A DNA stretch of 64,000 nt from Marinobacter sp. F4206 (GTDB lineage Bacteria; Pseudomonadota; Gammaproteobacteria; Pseudomonadales; Oleiphilaceae), in the NCBI RefSeq assembly GCF_019392195.1, contig NZ_JAHXKI010000006.1, positions 1 to 64,000 of the forward strand. The letters are read 5' to 3'. Below, in pieces: positions 23,504 through 35,411 of this stretch (the stretch's first letter is position 1; each line of letters opens with the position of its first letter). A program made the position numbers and the translations under genes. Below the pieces are notes generated by a model. The model saw nothing but the letters and a program-made list of their open reading frames with translations. It searched no databases and had not been told where the DNA came from.

Positions 23504-23676
23504 GGCACAGTCCTCTCAAAAGTCGGCAGACCGGTACAAAAATCAACCGGTCGGATTTGTCCAAGTTGCTCTCATTCTTGCAGAAACCCAAGGGTTCGGC
23601 AAACGAAGCCGCAATCATCAGGTCGTGATAGACTGACGCCTCCATGGCAGGCCCAGTGATCACCGGAGGTAATAGC

Positions 23677-24333
23677 TTGACGCTCGCAATTTTTGATCTG
23701 GATAACACCCTACTCGCTGGTGACAGCGACCACGCCTGGGGTGAGTTCCTTGTTGAAGAAGGCATTGTAGATGCCGAGGAATACCGGAAAGCCAACGATC
23801 GTTTCTACCAGGAATACCTGAATGGTGAGCTGGACATCCTCCACTATCTCGGTTTTGCCCTGCAGCCACTGGCGAACCACAACATGGATCAACTACTGGC
23901 GTGGCGGAACACCTTCATGGATAAGAAAGTCCGCCCCATGATGCAGCCGAAAGCCGCCGAACTGCTTGACCATCACCGTGACCAGGGCCACACGCTGATG
24001 ATCATCACCGCCACCAATCGTTTCGTAACCGAGCTCATTGCCGAAGAACTGGGCATTGAGCACCTGATCGCCACTGAGCCGGAACTGGTTAACGGCCGTT
24101 ACACGGGAGAAGTCGCCGGAGTACCCAGCTTCCAGGACGGCAAGGTGACCCGGCTTAATGACTGGCTGGAAGCCCATGACCGCGACTTGGACGGCGCCTG
24201 GTTCTACAGCGACTCCCACAACGATGTGCCGCTGCTCAGAGCGGTCGATAATCCGGTGGCGGTGGACCCGGACCCCACTCTGGAAGCCCTGGCCCGGGAG
24301 AAAGGCTGGCAGGTAATGTCGTTGAGAAGCTGA
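23677..24333 (+). CDS. HAD-superfamily phosphatase (subfamily IB, SerB-like)
   Basis: The 218-residue protein has HAD motif I FDLDNTLL at its N-terminus, motif II MIITATNR, and motif III/IV YSDSHNDVPLL, with an alpha-helical cap between. It is a predicted small-molecule phosphatase; the nearest known types hydrolyse phosphoserine or histidinol phosphate. I choose TTG 23677 because GGAGGT lies six bases upstream and the protein then begins directly with motif I. An in-frame ATG at 23644 would add 11 residues but has no SD. It is convergent with rlmI. Confidence 0.85.
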   Translation: MTLAIFDLDNTLLAGDSDHAWGEFLVEEGIVDAEEYRKANDRFYQEYLNGELDILHYLGFALQPLANHNMDQLLAWRNTFMDKKVRPMMQPKAAELLDHHRDQGHTLMIITATNRFVTELIAEELGIEHLIATEPELVNGRYTGEVAGVPSFQDGKVTRLNDWLEAHDRDLDGAWFYSDSHNDVPLLRAVDNPVAVDPDPTLEALAREKGWQVMSLRS

Positions 24334-24353
24334 CGGAGAACCTGCCCGCGCCA

Positions 24354-25550
24354 TCAGAAGAAGCTGGTAAGGGATCTCACGAAACAGGATTTGATGTAAT
24401 CGGTCTCGGGAATCCCCGGAATAACAGGGTGATCCGGGGCCTGATGCCCCTGCTCCAACAGCTGAACAAACCGGTCGATCTTGCGACCACTGCCGCGAAT
24501 GATATCAGTCAGCTTGTCCTGGGACAGATGCATGGAGCAGGACGCTGACACCAGAATACCGTCCCGCTCAAGCAAACGCAGACCCAGCTGATTGAGCCGG
24601 GTATAGGCCTGCTCGCCTGCCTTCTGATCCCGGCGACGAGGAATCAGTGCCGGCGGATCCAGCACAACAATGTCGAACTTCTCTTTTTCGTCACACAGGG
24701 CTTTCAACGCCTCAAACGCATCACCTTCCAGGGTTTCCACGTTTTCAAGGCCGTTCAACCGGGCGTTATGGTGCACCGAATCGATCGCTGACGAGGAGCT
24801 ATCAACACAGGTCACCTGGGTGGCGCCGGCACAGGCGGCCTGAATGCCCCAGCCGCCGACGTAACTGAAGACATCCAGAACCCGCTTACCGGGGGCATAG
24901 GCCTGCAGGCGCTGGCGGTTCATACGGTGATCGTAGAACCAGCCGGTTTTCTGACCACCGGCCAGGGGCACCTCGAATCGCACGCCATTCTCTTCCACTT
25001 CGAGCAGCGAAATCTCTGGACCATGCGCCTGCTCGACGTAGGTATCCAATCCTTCGACCTTGCGCATCTTGCCATCGTTTTTAAGGATAACGGCCTTGGG
25101 GTGGGCCAGACGCTGAATGGACCGCACAATGGCGTCTTTCAGTAGCTCCATGCCCGCCGTAGAAATCTGAACCACCACCGTGTCGTCAAAGCGATCGATC
25201 ACAAGCCCGGAGAGCCCATCACTATCGCCGAACACCCAGCGGTAAAAGGGCTTGTCGAACAGCCTGTCCCGCAGGGCCAGCGCAGTCTCCAGACGCTGCT
25301 CCAGACGTTTTGGCGTCATACCGTGACTTCCGTCTCGACTGATCAACCGGCCACAGATCAGAGCATGCGGATTGACGAAAACGGTGCCCAGAGATTTGTC
25401 ATTGGAGGCTTTGAGTTCGGCTTGGGCTCCTGCCTCAAACCCGGTCAGCGGTGACCGGCGGGTATCGACTTCATTGCTGTAAACCCACAAGTGGCCGGCC
25501 CGGAGCCTGCGCTCGGCGCCCTTGCGAAGATATAAAACCGGAAAATTCAT
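24354..25550 (-). CDS. rlmI: 23S rRNA (cytosine-5)-methyltransferase RlmI-like
   Basis: Class I SAM-dependent methyltransferase, 398 residues from ATG 25550. An N-terminal PUA-like RNA-binding domain (starts LYLRKGAERRL) is followed by the SAM-binding motif VLDVFSYVGGWGIQAA and the catalytic-type motif DIVVLDPPALIP. In E. coli RlmI modifies C1962 of 23S rRNA. GTG 25559 is possible, but AGGTGG fits the ATG better. Confidence 0.9.
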   Translation of the reverse strand: MNFPVLYLRKGAERRLRAGHLWVYSNEVDTRRSPLTGFEAGAQAELKASNDKSLGTVFVNPHALICGRLISRDGSHGMTPKRLEQRLETALALRDRLFDKPFYRWVFGDSDGLSGLVIDRFDDTVVVQISTAGMELLKDAIVRSIQRLAHPKAVILKNDGKMRKVEGLDTYVEQAHGPEISLLEVEENGVRFEVPLAGGQKTGWFYDHRMNRQRLQAYAPGKRVLDVFSYVGGWGIQAACAGATQVTCVDSSSSAIDSVHHNARLNGLENVETLEGDAFEALKALCDEKEKFDIVVLDPPALIPRRRDQKAGEQAYTRLNQLGLRLLERDGILVSASCSMHLSQDKLTDIIRGSGRKIDRFVQLLEQGHQAPDHPVIPGIPETDYIKSCFVRSLTSFF

Positions 25551-25621
25551 AGCGACCACCTGACAGGAATGGAAATGGGGCGCGGATTATACATAACCCC
25601 GAAACAACAGCACGAAAGGGT

Positions 25622-25632
25622 GGGGGGGGGGG
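25622..25632. repeat. 11-base G homopolymer
   Basis: A run of eleven G lies in the 120-bp gap between rlmI and gcvH, outside any supported gene. Homopolymers of this length slip during replication and are prone to sequencing error. Confidence 0.85.
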
Positions 25633-25670
25633 CGCCCGCCAGGCAGGCTGACCACATCTACTTCCAGAGC

Positions 25671-26063
25671 TTAACTCTCGGCGGCCACATGCTCCGAATA
25701 GGCCGCAGCATCCATCAGGCCTTCCAGCTCACCCTCATCAACCAGCTTTACCTTGTACAGCCAGCCATCACCGTAGGGGTCTTCATTAACCTTCTCCGGC
25801 TCGTCTTCAAGCGCCTCATTCACCGCAATGACTTCACCGGTCACCGGGCTGAACACGTCCGAAGCAGACTTGACCGATTCGGCCACGCCGGCCTCTTCGC
25901 CGCCATTGACCGTGATACCCAGGTCCGGCACGCCAATATAGACCACGTCGCCCAACTGCTCCTGGGCAAAGTCTGTAATCCCGACGGTGGCTGTGCCGTC
26001 GTCGGAGATGCGGACCCACTGGTGAGTTTCGATGTATTTGAGATCTGCAGGTATGTCGCTCAT
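25671..26063 (-). CDS. gcvH: Glycine cleavage system H protein
   Basis: Lipoylated shuttle protein of the glycine cleavage complex. The 130 residues are full length with the lipoyl site Lys65 in AESVKSASD. No gcvT or gcvP is adjacent here, so either they lie elsewhere or this is a stand-alone copy. Confidence 0.96.
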   Translation of the reverse strand: MSDIPADLKYIETHQWVRISDDGTATVGITDFAQEQLGDVVYIGVPDLGITVNGGEEAGVAESVKSASDVFSPVTGEVIAVNEALEDEPEKVNEDPYGDGWLYKVKLVDEGELEGLMDAAAYSEHVAAES

Positions 26064-26110
26064 GATCGAATTCCCTGGTTGAATTTTTCCGCGCAGTTTA
26101 CCGCAAGAGC

Positions 26111-27001
26111 CTAACGCCAGCTAACATCCCGTGCCATTGCCATGAACGATTTCAGGTAATCCACCCCCTGATCCCGCTCACGCACCCCCAGGAAAATCTG
26201 TTTTGCGATCCCCTGCTCACCCAGTTGCACCGGCTTAACCGCCATCCTGTTCGTGTACTCCGCTACCAGCCAACGTGGCAATGCTGCCACGCCGCGCCCG
26301 GCCGCGACCATCTGCAACATGATGTCGGTGGTTTCAATCGTCTTGTGGCGGGCAGGGCTGGCGTGGGCCGGCAACAGAAACCGGGCATAGACATCCAGCC
26401 GCTCGATTTCCACCGGGTAAGTGATCAGCGTCTCTTTGGCGAGGTCGTTGGGTTCGGCCCATTGAGCGCCCGCCAACGGATGACTGTCAGCCACCACCAG
26501 TACTTGCTCGTAATCGAATACCGGCTCAAACACCAGGCCGGGACGATGCAGGGGGTCCGGTGTCACCAGCATATCGATATCGTACCCGAACAGGGCACCG
26601 ATCCCACCAAACTGGAATTTCTGCTTCACGTCCACATCAACCCCCGGCCAATGGCCCAGATACGGACCGACCACTTTAAGCAGCCACTGATAACAGGGAT
26701 GGCACTCCATACCGATTCTCAGGGTTCCACGCTGACCCTTGGCGAGCTGCCCAATCAGTGTCTCCGCGTGCTCGAATTGCGGTAGCAGCCGACCCGCCAA
26801 CGAGAGCAAATACTCACCCGACTGCGTCAGCCGCAGCTGGCGCCCTTCCCGAATCCATACAGCCGTGCCCAATTGCTGCTCCAGCTTTCGCATGGAATGG
26901 CTGAGCGCCGACTGGGTCAGGTGCAGGGTTTCGGCCGCCGCCGTCAAGGATCCTCTCCGGGCAACGGCGCTGAGGATCTCCAGGTGATGTCGTTCAATCA
27001 T
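26111..27001 (-). CDS. metR: LysR-type regulator MetR
   Basis: The 296-residue regulator has an N-terminal winged HTH (about 3-62, SLTAAAETLHLTQSALSHSMRKLE region) and a C-terminal effector domain. MetR activates metE and other methionine genes with homocysteine as co-effector. It is divergent from metE, the classical metR-metE arrangement, which supports the assignment. Confidence 0.92.
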   Translation of the reverse strand: MIERHHLEILSAVARRGSLTAAAETLHLTQSALSHSMRKLEQQLGTAVWIREGRQLRLTQSGEYLLSLAGRLLPQFEHAETLIGQLAKGQRGTLRIGMECHPCYQWLLKVVGPYLGHWPGVDVDVKQKFQFGGIGALFGYDIDMLVTPDPLHRPGLVFEPVFDYEQVLVVADSHPLAGAQWAEPNDLAKETLITYPVEIERLDVYARFLLPAHASPARHKTIETTDIMLQMVAAGRGVAALPRWLVAEYTNRMAVKPVQLGEQGIAKQIFLGVRERDQGVDYLKSFMAMARDVSWR

Positions 27002-27021
27002 GGTCGGCCCGCCTCATTCAG

Positions 27022-27065
27022 TGAATTTTTCTCATGGTTTATTGAAATAATACCATTATTTTTCA
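27022..27065. promoter_or_regulatory. Putative MetR-binding region between metR and metE
   Basis: TGAATTTTTCTCA (27022-27034) differs at one base from the MetR consensus TGAA-N5-TTCA. A larger inverted repeat follows, with AAATAAT (27045-27051) and ATTATTT (27055-27061) around three bases, flanked by TGA and TCA. Both lie in the divergent gap where MetR would act on both genes. Confidence 0.55.
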
Positions 27066-27131
27066 TGGAGGAGCCGGGCTAGCCTAGAACACCTCGATTC
27101 ACTACCAGCAATCATCAGGAGTACCCCGGCC

Positions 27132-29411
27132 ATGGTCATCACACACAGCCTCGGCTTTCCCCGAATCGGAACACGGCGCGAACTCAAGCATGCCCTGGAA
27201 ACGTACTGGCAGGGCAGTATCCCTGAGGAACAACTGGAGCGAGAAGGTGAAGCCCTGCGCCGCAAAAACTGGGGCCTACAGGACGGACTGGACCTCGCCC
27301 CTGTCGGCGACTTCTCATTTTACGACCACGTTCTGGACATGAGCGTCACACTGGGCCACTTTCCTGATCGGGCCGGTCTTGCGGAAGGCAGCATTACCGA
27401 CCGCTATTTCCGGGTGGCTCGCGGACGTTCCGGGAACGACGACAGGGGGTGCGAAATCCACGCCGGCGAAATGACGAAGTGGTTCGACACCAATTACCAC
27501 TACATCGTCCCGGAATTCCACTCGGAAACCGGCTTTTCGCTGAATCCCGAACGCCTGGTGGCGCAGATCAGGGAAGCCAGAAAACAGGGCGTGGCGCCCA
27601 AGCCGGTCATCATCGGCCCGGTTACCTACCTTTGGCTGGGCAAAAGCAAAGACGACACCGACAAGCTCAGCTTACTGGACCGGTTGCTGCCTGTTTATGC
27701 TGAACTGCTGGACCGGATAACCGCCGAGGGAGTGGAGTGGGTACAGATTGACGAGCCGGCACTGGTCACCGACCTCGACGCCGACTGGCGCCACGCTTTC
27801 AATGTTGCCTACCACTCCCTGAAAACCAGCCAGGCCAAACTGTTAGTAACCACTTACTTCGGCGATCTGCGCGAAAATCTGCAACTGGCCTGTGAGCTAC
27901 CGGTCTCAGGCCTGCACCTCGATGCCATCAGCGCCCCCGAGGAAGTCGCACGGATCGTGGATTGGCTAACCCCGCTCAAAGTCCTGTCGCTGGGCATCGT
28001 CGACGGTCGAAACATCTGGCGAACCGATCTGGGCCGGACGCTGGACTGGCTGGAGCCCGTGCATGACAGACTTGGAGACCGGCTCTGGCTGGCTCCCTCT
28101 TGCTCTCTCCTGCATGTACCTGTCGATGTCGACCTGGAGCAAAAACTGGACGCCGACATCAAAGGCTGGCTCGCATTCGCGGTTCAGAAATTGGACGAGC
28201 TGAGCGTACTTGCCAGGGCGCTGAATAGCGGCCGCACCGCCGTGAATGACAAACTGACAGAGAACGCCCGAGTCATTCAAAGCCGACAGGTGTCCTCGCG
28301 AGTTCACAATCCCGCCATCGCACGGGCAGTGGACAGCCTTGGAAGCCACGCAGGTCACCGCCGATCTCCCCACAGTGAACGGGTCCACGCTCAGCGGAGA
28401 CACACGGTTCTGCCCGCCTTTCCCACGACAACGATTGGCTCCTTTCCGCAGACAACTGACATACGTCTGGCCCGCCAGCAGTTCCGCAAAGGTGAACTTA
28501 CGGACACCGCCTACGTCGCCCGCATCCGGGAAGAGATTGCCTACTGTGTGGATCAGCAGGAAGAGTTGGGCCTCGATGTTCTCGTTCACGGCGAAGCCGA
28601 GCGCAACGACATGGTGGAGTATTTCGGTGAGCAGCTGGACGGTTACGCTTTCAGCCAGTTCGGCTGGGTCCAGTCCTATGGTTCCCGGTGCGTAAAACCC
28701 CCCATTCTGTACGGTGACATTTCCCGCCCCAAAGCCATGACCGTGGAGTGGATTCGTTATGCCCAGTCCCTCACCGGGAAACCACTCAAGGGCATGCTTA
28801 CCGGCCCTGTCACCATGCTGAACTGGTCATTTGTCCGGGACGACCAACCCAGGAAAGACACAGCCCAGCAATTGGCCCTGGCGATACGGGGAGAGGTACT
28901 GGACCTGGAAAAAGCTGGCGTGAAAATCATCCAGATCGACGAAGCCGCGCTGCGAGAGGGCCTGCCCCTTCGCAGGTCCGACCGGGCCGACTACCTGGAC
29001 TGGGCCGTCCATGCTTTCAGGGTTGCCGCCAACGGCGTCCGGGACGAAACCCAGATACATACCCACATGTGCTATTCGGAGTTCAATGACATCATTGATT
29101 CGATCGCACGGATGGACGCCGACGTTATTACCATTGAGACCTCACGGTCCCACATGGAACTTCTGGATGCGTTCAGAGGGTTTGAGTACCCCAACGACAT
29201 CGGCCCCGGCGTCTACGACATCCACTCTCCCAATATTCCCGACAAGCAGGACATGGTGGGGCTGATACGAAAAGCTGCTGAACGGATTCCATCCGGGCGA
29301 CTCTGGGTCAACCCCGACTGCGGGCTGAAAACCCGGAAATGGGAGGAAGTGGTGCCGGCACTGAGAGCAATGGTCCAGGCTGCCGGAGAACTCCGGCAAG
29401 CCGCTCAGTAA
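27132..29411 (+). CDS. metE: Cobalamin-independent methionine synthase
   Basis: Transfers methyl from 5-methyltetrahydropteroyltri-L-glutamate to homocysteine. The 759 residues span two barrels: the N-terminal half starts [15 protein letters not shown], and the catalytic half carries the zinc ligands in HTHMCYSEF and [11 protein letters not shown]. The last seven bases overlap the 3' end of convergent cpdA. As a B12-independent, slow enzyme it is normally strongly regulated by MetR. Confidence 0.96.
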   Translation: MVITHSLGFPRIGTRRELKHALETYWQGSIPEEQLEREGEALRRKNWGLQDGLDLAPVGDFSFYDHVLDMSVTLGHFPDRAGLAEGSITDRYFRVARGRSGNDDRGCEIHAGEMTKWFDTNYHYIVPEFHSETGFSLNPERLVAQIREARKQGVAPKPVIIGPVTYLWLGKSKDDTDKLSLLDRLLPVYAELLDRITAEGVEWVQIDEPALVTDLDADWRHAFNVAYHSLKTSQAKLLVTTYFGDLRENLQLACELPVSGLHLDAISAPEEVARIVDWLTPLKVLSLGIVDGRNIWRTDLGRTLDWLEPVHDRLGDRLWLAPSCSLLHVPVDVDLEQKLDADIKGWLAFAVQKLDELSVLARALNSGRTAVNDKLTENARVIQSRQVSSRVHNPAIARAVDSLGSHAGHRRSPHSERVHAQRRHTVLPAFPTTTIGSFPQTTDIRLARQQFRKGELTDTAYVARIREEIAYCVDQQEELGLDVLVHGEAERNDMVEYFGEQLDGYAFSQFGWVQSYGSRCVKPPILYGDISRPKAMTVEWIRYAQSLTGKPLKGMLTGPVTMLNWSFVRDDQPRKDTAQQLALAIRGEVLDLEKAGVKIIQIDEAALREGLPLRRSDRADYLDWAVHAFRVAANGVRDETQIHTHMCYSEFNDIIDSIARMDADVITIETSRSHMELLDAFRGFEYPNDIGPGVYDIHSPNIPDKQDMVGLIRKAAERIPSGRLWVNPDCGLKTRKWEEVVPALRAMVQAAGELRQAAQ

Positions 29412-30211
29412 CCGGAGCTGTTCTGGTCAAGCTCGAATTCGAAATCCTCGGCCCGGCGAACTTCCGTGTTGAAGTCGCCGGAAGCCATCAGTTCAAACCA
29501 GCGATAGCCCGGAGGCAGCGGTTCGACCGAAAACTGACTGGAATTCGACGTAAATTGTATGCAGGTCGATGGCGTTGCCAGCAAGCGCACGCCATCCCGG
29601 TCCAGGGCATGCTCCTGATGAATATGCCCCCACAGCACCAGCTGCACCTGGGGGTACCGGTCGACAACCGCCCAGAACGCCTCCCGATTGCGGAGACCAA
29701 TCTGCGCCATCCAGTCCGAGCCAATATCCACCGGATGATGGTGCAGCGTAATCAATGCCGGGAGATCTGGATGTTCGGCAAGGGAAGCCTCCAGGAAATC
29801 GAGTTCTGACTGGGCCAGCTCGCCATAGACCTTTCCGGGCACGGATGAATCCAGAAGGATGCATTGCCAACCGCCCCGGACAATTTGCCGACGATCGGCG
29901 TGATACTCAGCAGCGACAGCCTTGAAAGCCTCCGCGTCGTCATGATTACCCGCCAGCCAGGCCGAATCACACGCGAACACCTGTAAACTTTCGCCAAACA
30001 CCCGGTAAGCTTCCTCCGAGCCGTCCTGAGCCAGATCGCCGGTTGCCAGGATCAGATCTGGCTGACCATGAACCTTTAAAACCTCATCAATTACGGCCGC
30101 CAGACTCTCCCGGGTATTCACGCCCAGAAGCTCTCCGTTGGCGTTCGCCATCAGGTGGGGATCCGTCAGTTGCAGTACCCGGAACGGCCGGGGTTCATCC
30201 TTTGTGGTCAT
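29405..30211 (-). CDS. cpdA: 3',5'-cyclic-AMP phosphodiesterase CpdA
   Basis: Calcineurin-like metallophosphoesterase that hydrolyses cAMP. The metal-binding motifs are in order: DPH (LTDPHL), GDLAQDG, GNHDD, HHHP and GHIHQEH. From ATG 30211 it has 268 residues, close to E. coli CpdA. Upstream ATGs at 30238 and 30298 are in frame but begin with unconserved residues. It follows nudF and yqiB on the same strand as in E. coli. Confidence 0.9.
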   Translation of the reverse strand: MTTKDEPRPFRVLQLTDPHLMANANGELLGVNTRESLAAVIDEVLKVHGQPDLILATGDLAQDGSEEAYRVFGESLQVFACDSAWLAGNHDDAEAFKAVAAEYHADRRQIVRGGWQCILLDSSVPGKVYGELAQSELDFLEASLAEHPDLPALITLHHHPVDIGSDWMAQIGLRNREAFWAVVDRYPQVQLVLWGHIHQEHALDRDGVRLLATPSTCIQFTSNSSQFSVEPLPPGYRWFELMASGDFNTEVRRAEDFEFELDQNSSGY

Positions 30212-30415
30212 GGCGCTCTTGGTCAAATCAGTGCTCATCACTTGAACGTGGCACAAGTGTACGACGACAGCTTCCGGTTTTATCACCTTCGAATGCAACG
30301 GGAGTCACATTATGACCAGTCACCGGCGACATATTGCAATTTTTGACAACTATGACACACGTACCGGATCGCACCAGCCCACTTTAGTACTGTGTGCAAG
30401 GCCCCGGGCGTGGAT

Positions 30416-30901
30416 TCAGTCCACGCCTTCACCGGCTGACCAGGCAGCATGCTCCATAGGCAGATGACCAAAGCGCAGGCAGTAATCGAGCCAGTCCGCC
30501 AGGAAACCATTGACCTGAACCTTCTCGTCCGGGTGATGCATAAAGCGGTTGGGGTAATCATTGACCGGGGCGATCTGACGGTCCCGGTAACAGCTGATGA
30601 CCTCGGCCATGGCGGCATCGTGATAGACCCGCACGGTCATCTGCGGATTATTCAACCAACGGCCGGCATTGTGAACCTGCTCAAGCAGAAGAGTTTCGGT
30701 AAATCGTGCGGTTTGCAGGACCTTGATCTGCACCCTGCCGAGGTACAGGTTTTCCCGGTGGAGCTCAAATTCACACACAGGTTTGCCATCGACCTCAAGC
30801 TGGCGAAGTCGGCTCAAACGCTGGTAGTTGCCATCGCACAGGGCGCCTAGCTGCCTGAGGTCCGGCACATACCGCTTTGGCTTCATACCCCACTCTGTCA
30901 T
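30416..30901 (-). CDS. yqiB: DUF1249 protein, YqiB family
   Basis: A 161-residue soluble protein of unknown function. It shows the family N-terminus (YVPDLRQLGALCDGNYQRL) and the Y-H-D-A-A-MAEV segment. It overlaps the nudF stop by 4 bp and precedes cpdA. This nudF-yqiB-cpdA order is conserved across gammaproteobacteria and suggests a linked role in nucleotide metabolism. Confidence 0.9.
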   Translation of the reverse strand: MTEWGMKPKRYVPDLRQLGALCDGNYQRLSRLRQLEVDGKPVCEFELHRENLYLGRVQIKVLQTARFTETLLLEQVHNAGRWLNNPQMTVRVYHDAAMAEVISCYRDRQIAPVNDYPNRFMHHPDEKVQVNGFLADWLDYCLRFGHLPMEHAAWSAGEGVD

Positions 30902-31518
30902 GACGTCGCCTCTTTCCGGAGTCTTGAACGATTCAGTTCAAGCCATTGAAGAGCAATAATAGCTGCTGCGTTGTTGACCCGGCCATCGCGGATCATGGCA
31001 ATTGCCTCTTCCGCCCTGAAAACATGGGCGCGGATGTCTTCATGTTCGTGTTCAACGCCAAACAGTCCGCCGGCGTTCTGGGTGCTGATCAGCCCACAGA
31101 ACAGGTGAACCAGTTCGGTGGTGCCACCCGGAGAGACCAGGTAGTCACATATTTTGTCCAGGCGACTGAATGTCAGCCCCGCTTCCTCCTGACCCTCCCG
31201 CTGCGCCACATCCTCCGGCGACTCACCAGCCTCGTTCATTCCGGCCACCAGCTCCAACAGCCACGGCGACTGGTCACGACCCAGGACGCCGAGCCGGAAC
31301 TGTTCCAACAATACGACCTCGTCCCGAACGGGATCGTAGGGGAGCACGCAGGTGGCATCGCCACGAACAAACAGCTCGCGGGTGAACACCGGCATTTCCC
31401 GTCCGTCAAAACGCGGGTGGGTCAACCAGAGCTTGTCCATCCGGAAGAAGCCCTGGAAGACGGTCTCGCGTTTTTCGACTTTAACGTCGCTGGCTGAGAA
31501 CTGGAACGGCTCGGTCAT
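30898..31518 (-). CDS. nudF: ADP-ribose pyrophosphatase NudF
   Basis: Hydrolyses ADP-ribose to AMP and ribose 5-phosphate. The 206 residues contain a full Nudix box at 93-115 (GMNEAGESPEDV then REGQEEAGL) with the LEL and SPGGTTE motifs of ADP-ribose hydrolases. It is first in nudF-yqiB-cpdA. The 232-bp gap to thiC shows no recognisable gene. Confidence 0.94.
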   Translation of the reverse strand: MTEPFQFSASDVKVEKRETVFQGFFRMDKLWLTHPRFDGREMPVFTRELFVRGDATCVLPYDPVRDEVVLLEQFRLGVLGRDQSPWLLELVAGMNEAGESPEDVAQREGQEEAGLTFSRLDKICDYLVSPGGTTELVHLFCGLISTQNAGGLFGVEHEHEDIRAHVFRAEEAIAMIRDGRVNNAAAIIALQWLELNRSRLRKEATS

Positions 31519-31750
31519 TTTTCACCCTGTTTCGGCAACGACTTTGAACGATAGCCGGTGGTCGTCGCTGATTGCAAGCCTCTTTGGTGCAAGACCGGTG
31601 CAGAGAATGCCCCCTCAAGCCACGCCCCTTACGGCACGACCACGTGACGCTTGAGCTCCGCCCTCCATGGCTGTGGCAGCGTTGGAAGCGTTACTCTACA
31701 CCGCCCCAAATGGCGCAAACAATCAGGCTAGTGAAAAGCCAACACCAGCG

Positions 31751-33688
<1,938 letters not shown>

Positions 33689-33737
33689 TTACCTTTGAGG
33701 CAAAGGAGCACGGTTTCCAATCAGCAATGTTGTCTTA

Positions 33738-33836
33738 ATTCCTACGCCGGTATTATCCGGATCAGGTCGCGGGTTCTGCGATGCAATCTCAGCCAGCCGC
33801 CCTCATTCAGTTCAGGCAGGCCAGCACCCCGTCAAG
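33738..33836 (-). ncRNA. TPP riboswitch (THI element) upstream of thiC
   Basis: Read on the minus strand, the leader contains GGGGTGC, then GGCTGAGAT, then ACCTGATCCGGATAATACC and GCGTAGGA in the right order and spacing. These are the conserved P2/J3-2 pyrimidine-binding core and the P4/P5 pyrophosphate-binding arm of the TPP aptamer. No strong U-tract hairpin follows, so control may act by hiding the thiC start region. Thiamine pyrophosphate would repress thiC. Confidence 0.93.
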
Positions 33837-33878
33837 ACGCGAATCTTTTGTAAGCACCCGAAATAGGTGCCGTTTGCA

Positions 33879-33907
33879 AGTGTAGAGCTGTGACTGATTA
33901 TTGTCCA
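33879..33907 (-). promoter_or_regulatory. Predicted sigma-70 promoter for thiC leader
   Basis: On the minus strand, TGGACA (33902-33907) and TACACT (33879-33884) are spaced by 17 bases, five and four matches to the -35 and -10 consensus. It would start transcription near 33871, about 35 bases before the TPP aptamer. Confidence 0.55.
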
Positions 33908-34022
33908 TAATGGCCGACTAAAGCCCTATCGACTGCATGTTGCAGCGCAGCTTCTGTGGTCCGGCGGCCCAAACGGTGCTTCCGGATAGGACGGGTACGT
34001 GCACAGGTATTCAGGAGAAATA

Positions 34023-35405
34023 ATGAAGAAACGACTGCTTTCCGGATTTATTGGCCTCTTGGTGGCGCAGCCCACCCTTGCCATGGATTTGGTTGAGACC
34101 TATGAGAAAGCGCTTTCCTACGACTCCGGCATCGCTGCCGCGCAGGCCAGCTTCGAAGCCCAGCAGGCCGCCAGCGACGTTACCCGTAGTGTACTGCTGC
34201 CCCAGATCGGAGCCTTCGGGGAAGCAAATTATCTTGATATCGACGGACCTAATCAGGATAACAGCTACGAGGAACTCAACTACGGTGTTCAGCTGACCCA
34301 GCCGTTATTTCAGGCCGATGCCTGGTTCCGCTATGACGCCAGCCAGTTCCAGACCGATTCCGCGCGTGCCCAATACAACCTTGCCCAGCAACAGCTTATC
34401 CTGGATGTTGCGACCGCCTACTTCAATGTGCTCCGTGCCCGAGACACGGTGACCACGGCGCTGGCAGCGGAAGCTGCCATCCAGCGCCAGTACGAACAAG
34501 CGCAGGAGCGTTTCGACGTCGGCCTGATTGCGATCACCGAGGTCTATGAGGCTCGCGCCAGCTATGATGACACCCGGAGCCGGCGCATTGTCGCAGAGAA
34601 CCAGCTGAACATTGCGCGGGAGCAGGTCGCCCGGCTGACCGGCCAATACGAGGAGGATCTCGAGAACCTGCGTCAGAATTTCCCACTGAGCCGCCCTGAG
34701 CCAATGGATCCATCGGCCTGGGAAACCAGCGCGCTCGAGCAGAACTGGTCGATTCAATCGGCGCTGTATGACCTCAATGTCAGCGAAGCCAACCTGAAGG
34801 CCGCCAAGGCAGGTCACTACCCGACGCTTGACCTGAATGCCTCGTACGGAAAATCGAATACGGATGGCCTGGAGAATGGCGGGAGCTCGCCGTTCCAACA
34901 GTTGGATGGCACCACCACCCAGGGAGTGATCGGCCTGACGTTGAATGTCCCGCTCTATACCGGCGGTGGCACCCAGGCAGGTGTTCGTCAGCAACGCTCG
35001 CTGGTGACGGTGGCGCAGCAGTCGCTGAACACCGTGCGTCGGGACGTTCGCGTCAATACCCGCAGCCTGTTCCTGACCGTGAACAACAACATCGAGACAT
35101 CGTCCGCCCTGGAGCAGACCATCGTTTCCCGGCGAAGCGCACTTGATGCCACCCGTGCCGGCTACGAGGTTGGTACACGCAATATCGTCGAGGTTCTGGA
35201 AGCCGAGCGGGCTTACTATGTGGCGCTTCGGGACTACGCCAATTCGCGCTACGACTATGTAATCAATACGCTTCAACTGAAACAGGCCGCAGGCATACTG
35301 AGCCCTCAGGACCTCATCGTGCTGAACAACTGGCTGAGTGAGAACGCCCCGGGTATCGAAGCCCTGGCAAACGAAGACAAGACCTTGGATGACCCTACCC
35401 AGTAG
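34023..35405 (+). CDS. tolC: TolC-family outer-membrane channel protein
   Basis: Outer-membrane exit duct for tripartite efflux pumps and type I secretion. The 460-residue precursor starts at ATG 34023 (AGGAG seven bases upstream) with a signal peptide ending near residue 20 (QPTLA). Two outer-membrane efflux protein repeats follow, with long coiled-coil segments and VPLYTGGGTQAGVRQ, typical of TolC. An upstream in-frame ATG at 33999 would precede the signal peptide. Nearness to nudF-yqiB-cpdA supports TolC itself. Confidence 0.92.
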   Translation: MKKRLLSGFIGLLVAQPTLAMDLVETYEKALSYDSGIAAAQASFEAQQAASDVTRSVLLPQIGAFGEANYLDIDGPNQDNSYEELNYGVQLTQPLFQADAWFRYDASQFQTDSARAQYNLAQQQLILDVATAYFNVLRARDTVTTALAAEAAIQRQYEQAQERFDVGLIAITEVYEARASYDDTRSRRIVAENQLNIAREQVARLTGQYEEDLENLRQNFPLSRPEPMDPSAWETSALEQNWSIQSALYDLNVSEANLKAAKAGHYPTLDLNASYGKSNTDGLENGGSSPFQQLDGTTTQGVIGLTLNVPLYTGGGTQAGVRQQRSLVTVAQQSLNTVRRDVRVNTRSLFLTVNNNIETSSALEQTIVSRRSALDATRAGYEVGTRNIVEVLEAERAYYVALRDYANSRYDYVINTLQLKQAAGILSPQDLIVLNNWLSENAPGIEALANEDKTLDDPTQ

Positions 35406-35411
35406 GCTAAG

